Below, piece by piece: positions 60,501 through 64,000 of a DNA stretch of 64,000 nt; positions within the stretch are counted from its first letter, which is position 1; every line of letters starts with the position of its first letter. The notes beneath the pieces are model-generated. The model did no database searches, was not told where the DNA came from, and saw nothing but the letters and a program-made list of their open reading frames with translations. Source of the stretch: Paragyromitra xinjiangensis (taxonomy: Eukaryota > Ascomycota > Pezizomycetes > Pezizales > Discinaceae); NCBI GenBank assembly GCA_038503065.1, contig JBCAMK010000006.1, positions 248,001 through 312,000 of the forward strand, written 5' to 3'. Both the position numbers and the translations under genes were made by a program.

Positions 60501-62085
60501 CATCTTGTTCCACCGCAGCCAATTTGTCGAGATTACTTTTGGTGCCTTTTCAACCATTAACGCAATGCAAGAGGAAACCTTCTGGAAACCATTATCTTCG
60601 GCTGATTTGTATTTGACCATTCCTGCGTGGTCACTATAAATCGCAAATACTTCGGCGTTGGAGGCGCCCGGGACTACTGCAGAGCCTTTTGGGACGATCT
60701 GCAAGTCATCAGTCCTCCGTTTGAGATCATCATTCAAGAAAAGATGGATTTGGAATGACCGCTGCAGTATGGTCTACATGTTCCGATAACTCTAGCGCCA
60801 TTCTGAAGTTGTCCAAGTTACCAATCGAATACCCTCTCGCGCTTGCACTGCCATAAGGCCACAGATATGAACACTGCAAAGCGCTAGAGGCTATCTTACG
60901 GTAAGTGTGACTATTCACGAATACCATGAGTCTAGTTCACGATCGTCTTATCAGATCGGCCCACAAATCTATACTGCAGCGGCTCTTCAAAACCACCTTT
61001 GTCACTTGTGTATTGGGTGACCTAATAAAAGCTTACAATACGGCGGCCGGATAGCGGATGTTGAGTCGGATATGTCTCATAAAAAAAGCTGTTCTCAAAA
61101 TCTTTACCAATACGTGTATATTGTCCGAGTTGCTGCTGGAGCCATTCGGAATCTCTCTCCAAGTTTTTCAGGACAATGTCATTTGTATTTGTGAAGAGTG
61201 AAGCGGTGCTGAGAAATATTTGCTTCCATTGGAAGCCATCAGTCCCTTGATGGGGTGTCCCGAAAAAGAGGACACCGTAGGTAGAAAGTTTGATCGCCTT
61301 ATGGTGCTCTAGATCGCCTTCTCCAGTCGAATTTGAGTGGATAAGAGCCTGCAAAGCCCACGTAATAGGTTATCATAGCCTAGTCAGCTTGTAAATCTCA
61401 TGTTGATAGCTATGATAGCCTAGCGCGCGGAAAAGTGCGGTTACGCTTTTAACAATAATACCTCCTATACTATGCGCAAGAAAGATGATTGGTCGTTCAT
61501 CAGTCTAGAGATAATGTAAGCCCAGCTACAGTTTCTCCCAAAGTCTGACATTCTGGCATTGTCACCTTCGTTGTTCGTCTCTCAAGGCTGAGCTCCGCGA
61601 CCAAACTCATTGCATGATCGTATAGTGTTTGACAACTTAATGGAGTAGAGCCACGAGTTCTGGCATCGTAACCGTAGGTAAAGACACGGGCATTCGATAT
61701 TATCCGGGGAAGCTCGTCACGAAGCCACAAAACTCCATTTTCGGCCGTCCAGGTGTCTTCTCGATGGCCGTCGAGACCGTGGACGGCAATAAGGCTAAGC
61801 ACGTACATACAATACATGGTTAGCCAAGTGCTTCGATCTAGGTTAAGAATCAGAATCTACTTGCTCGATAACTGGGTCGCTTCCAGAGGACAGTACTTTT
61901 AGCCCGAATGGTTGTTCGGCAACTGGGGTACGGACTACTGAAACACAAGCAGGAGTAGCAATACGCAATGAGGGAGGCCGAACAGGATTGGAGTTCGAAC
62001 TATCAACAGGCTGGATTTGCCGTGCAGGTGGCAGTACGTGAGTCTCCTCAGATCCTTTCCTCCTACATGTGCACGACCAACACAT
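57563..62085 (-). CDS. NOD-like receptor: SesB-like hydrolase, NB-ARC, TPR
   Basis: Eight exons keep frame and give 1,226 residues: 62085-61865, 61794-61566, 61504-61445, 61348-61037, 60698-60497, 60442-59753, 59593-59261 and 59196-57563. Residues about 70-330 are an alpha/beta-hydrolase of the SesB type: AVHGLDGH, then FLAHSIGG with nucleophile Ser about 162, and FFGTPHQGTDG. Residues about 365-680 are NB-ARC: Walker A GTGGIGKT (about 392-399), Walker B LLAFDNVDD, a TSRRR sensor, and GYLPLAIDQAGAY. From about 795 to the end are ten 42-residue TPRs of the kinesin-light-chain type and one shortened 24-residue unit. In fungi this architecture belongs to non-self and heterokaryon-incompatibility receptors, where the TPRs sense and the hydrolase executes. 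Intron 1 has a GC-AG boundary; intron 4 is long (338 nt). No stop or frameshift is seen, so the gene looks intact. Confidence 0.92.
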
Positions 62086-64000
62086 TTCGGCTTGTTTAGA
62101 TGACTAGAGAGAAGGAAGTAATAGGTGTAATTCTGGTGGGAAAGTGAGCTCTCAGGGGCAGAGAAGAATCAGGCTTAAGGATGCGCAGTCAGATTGAGGT
62201 ATAGGTTATTAACACCTGTTAGTTTTTGCCAGCTGGCCTGTAGTGAAACATGGGTTACACATACAGGTGGCTGCTTAGTCACGCAGCAGAACCACAGGAG
62301 TTTTAGAGCAATTAATCAACATCAGTAGGAGAGGAAATAGAAAACCATCTCATGTACTCAAACTACCCAAATGTCCCGGGGCGATAATCTAGGGCAGTGG
62401 GTTTAAAGTTTTTGACCGAGGGAGAATGTGAGATGGGTCTTGATAAAAATTTGCTACTAGTTGACGGCTGGGATACTAATCAGCGATATACCCAGAGCTA
62501 TTTGAGAATTTTAGGGGTGGACAGGGGGTAGAAGAGGAAGTGCTGGCAAAGAGGGAGGAAAGAATAAATAACGAGATGACATGCATAGACTCGTAGAGCG
62601 GTGTTTACAACCCTAACCCTCACCGATGTAAATTTCCTGCTGCTTACCCCGACTACTACCGTATTATCTTGAAAGTCGCAGAAAAAAACGGAGCAGGATG
62701 TTAATAATGAATCTCAGCTAAACCGATATAGCGACAGGATTTAGGTTGGGGATTCATCCGCTACATTTCGATTAGGGTAGTCGATGTAACGCTTTCAAAC
62801 CTAAGCTATCGATACTCCTAAATTGCCGAGATTTGTAGGCACAGTACCTGGTAAGGATCCCTTGTAGTGCACTGATTTTTCTAAGGTAGGGAAGGAATAG
62901 AAGGCTCGATTGTTTGCCCGCCCGTCTCTCAATCATTCCCGACCCCAAAGCCACGCCCCGTATTAGGAAAATCTCCAACAACTGATATGTTGTAAAATAT
63001 AAGATCAGGAGGTGGAAAGAGTCGATCCATTGAGGGGCAGCTCTTGTAATGAAGAAAAACATTTTAGTGAGCTATCACATGATGCAGTATGCACGTTGCC
63101 CCACTGCGAACGTGCGGAATCACCACAGGATTTAATCCCTAGAATTGGGTTCTGTCAACGTCGAACGCCCTCTCCCTCAGAACCCAGAAAATACGACCTT
63201 CTCCTAGCAGTCACACACACACATATACCCGTAGCTCCATAAGCAGATCCAAAATTCGCGCTGTGTCGCACGACCATATAACAGCTCATTCAACGAACGA
63301 TTTACGAAGTTCAACGAGCGCATTAAGGAGAAATTCAGAACCTCCGGTAAGCTTTATGCCTACAAATTCGAACATCCAGGTAGCGAATCTACGTCTCAGT
63401 TAGAGTCTCCTGGGTTTTCAATTATTAGTGTTATCGCTACCATCTGCCACCTTATTCGTACAACCTATTTCTACGCTAACATATGCCTACCTCTAGAAAC
63501 TTTGAATAAAACCGAGCATGGTATGGGGATAAAGGGGTAAACCGAGAAGATGTCCATTAACAAGAAGCGTGGGGGAAGATGAACTACTCCTCTCAACCCT
63601 ACCAAAAGGAGCTACCGGAAGAGTATGCATAACAAGATATCACCCGCGGAACATATGCTAGCAGTGAAGCTGCCGATCATTAAGATCGATGCTAACACCT
63701 ACCGCGGAATGCTATCCCCGTCAAAACATGCTTCAGATAGACAACGAATTCATATACAAATGTATTTTCCGCTATTACTTTCCGGCAATACCTCAGCGCC
63801 TGAAACCAACATCCATCTATTCTCAACAGACTTCGTATAGGAGATCTCGTCAAAGTCAGATATTACTGATCAATCCATTTAATACTGCGATGAAGGAAAT
63901 TCTTCCTGCACCCTTCATCGGGCATCGGCCTGCACGAGTTTACAGCAACTTCTAGATACAATCCCGTGGGGTACTAGGAAATGTCAGTGAGCAGCCACAG
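62086..64000. other. NLR upstream region and gene-free end of the window
   Basis: No supportable gene. It holds a solo TACAGGTGGCTGCTTAGTCA end (62262) of the MITE family seen at 37.3 and 56.6 kb, and a CCCTAACCC motif at 62612. The short frames at 63.0-63.9 kb have no recognisable motif. Confidence 0.45.

Noticed and set aside
1..64000. CRISPR arrays, bacterial operons, rRNA genes
   Set aside because: None is seen; the repeats present are MITEs, minisatellites and coding repeats, and all genes have eukaryotic structure.

Overview
The window is nuclear DNA of a filamentous ascomycete (Pezizomycotina; class not resolvable). The evidence is short spliceosomal introns (mostly 44-95 nt, GTRAGT donors, CTAAC/CTGAC branch points, YAG acceptors), a lipase-NB-ARC-TPR NOD-like receptor, gliotoxin-type secondary-metabolism genes and TTAGGG-type motifs. 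It is gene-poor: about a dozen supportable genes in 64 kb, separated by long stretches without recognisable coding and dotted with small inverted-repeat elements.

Layout. 1-8.5 kb: no convincing protein gene, one tRNA-like sequence near 2.7 kb. 8.5-11 kb: two small helical proteins, divergently transcribed, which look like paralogues. 18-19.2 kb: a four-exon gene for a basic-tailed protein of unknown function. 22-28 kb: two families of TA-flanked MITEs around a three-exon membrane-protein gene, one MITE touching its 5' end. 31.5-35.6 kb: an intact three-exon gene for a protein kinase fused to about 24 ankyrin repeats, the last 16 being almost identical 35-residue units. 37.3-37.8 kb: a 536-bp foldback element with 217-bp arms. 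40-47 kb: three co-oriented genes resembling gliK (gamma-glutamylcyclotransferase-like, with an in-frame stop), gliI (ACC-synthase-like C-S lyase) and a gliC/gliF-type P450, read as a fragment or margin of an epipolythiodioxopiperazine (ETP) cluster; no NRPS is in the window. 50.5-51.3 kb: a small divergent kinase. 51.3-56.35 kb: a complete but decayed 5,002-bp DNA transposon with TGT...ACA ends, about 110-bp terminal inverted repeats, a 4-bp TATT target duplication, a retroviral-type integrase/CXC gene and a second convergent gene, which fits a Ginger-like element. 57.5-62.1 kb: an eight-exon NLR gene (SesB-like hydrolase, NB-ARC, about 10 TPRs) whose first intron has a GC-AG boundary.

How they relate. 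The kinase-ankyrin gene, the NLR and the small kinase are the type of rapidly evolving, repeat-bearing receptor and signalling genes that fungi use for non-self recognition; no physical cooperation between them is shown. The gliK/gliI/P450 group would act in one pathway (sulfur handling and oxidative tailoring of a diketopiperazine), but the stop in the gliK-like gene and the missing NRPS suggest decay or a cluster edge. All gene models were assembled by hand from reading frames and splice signals, without similarity searches.
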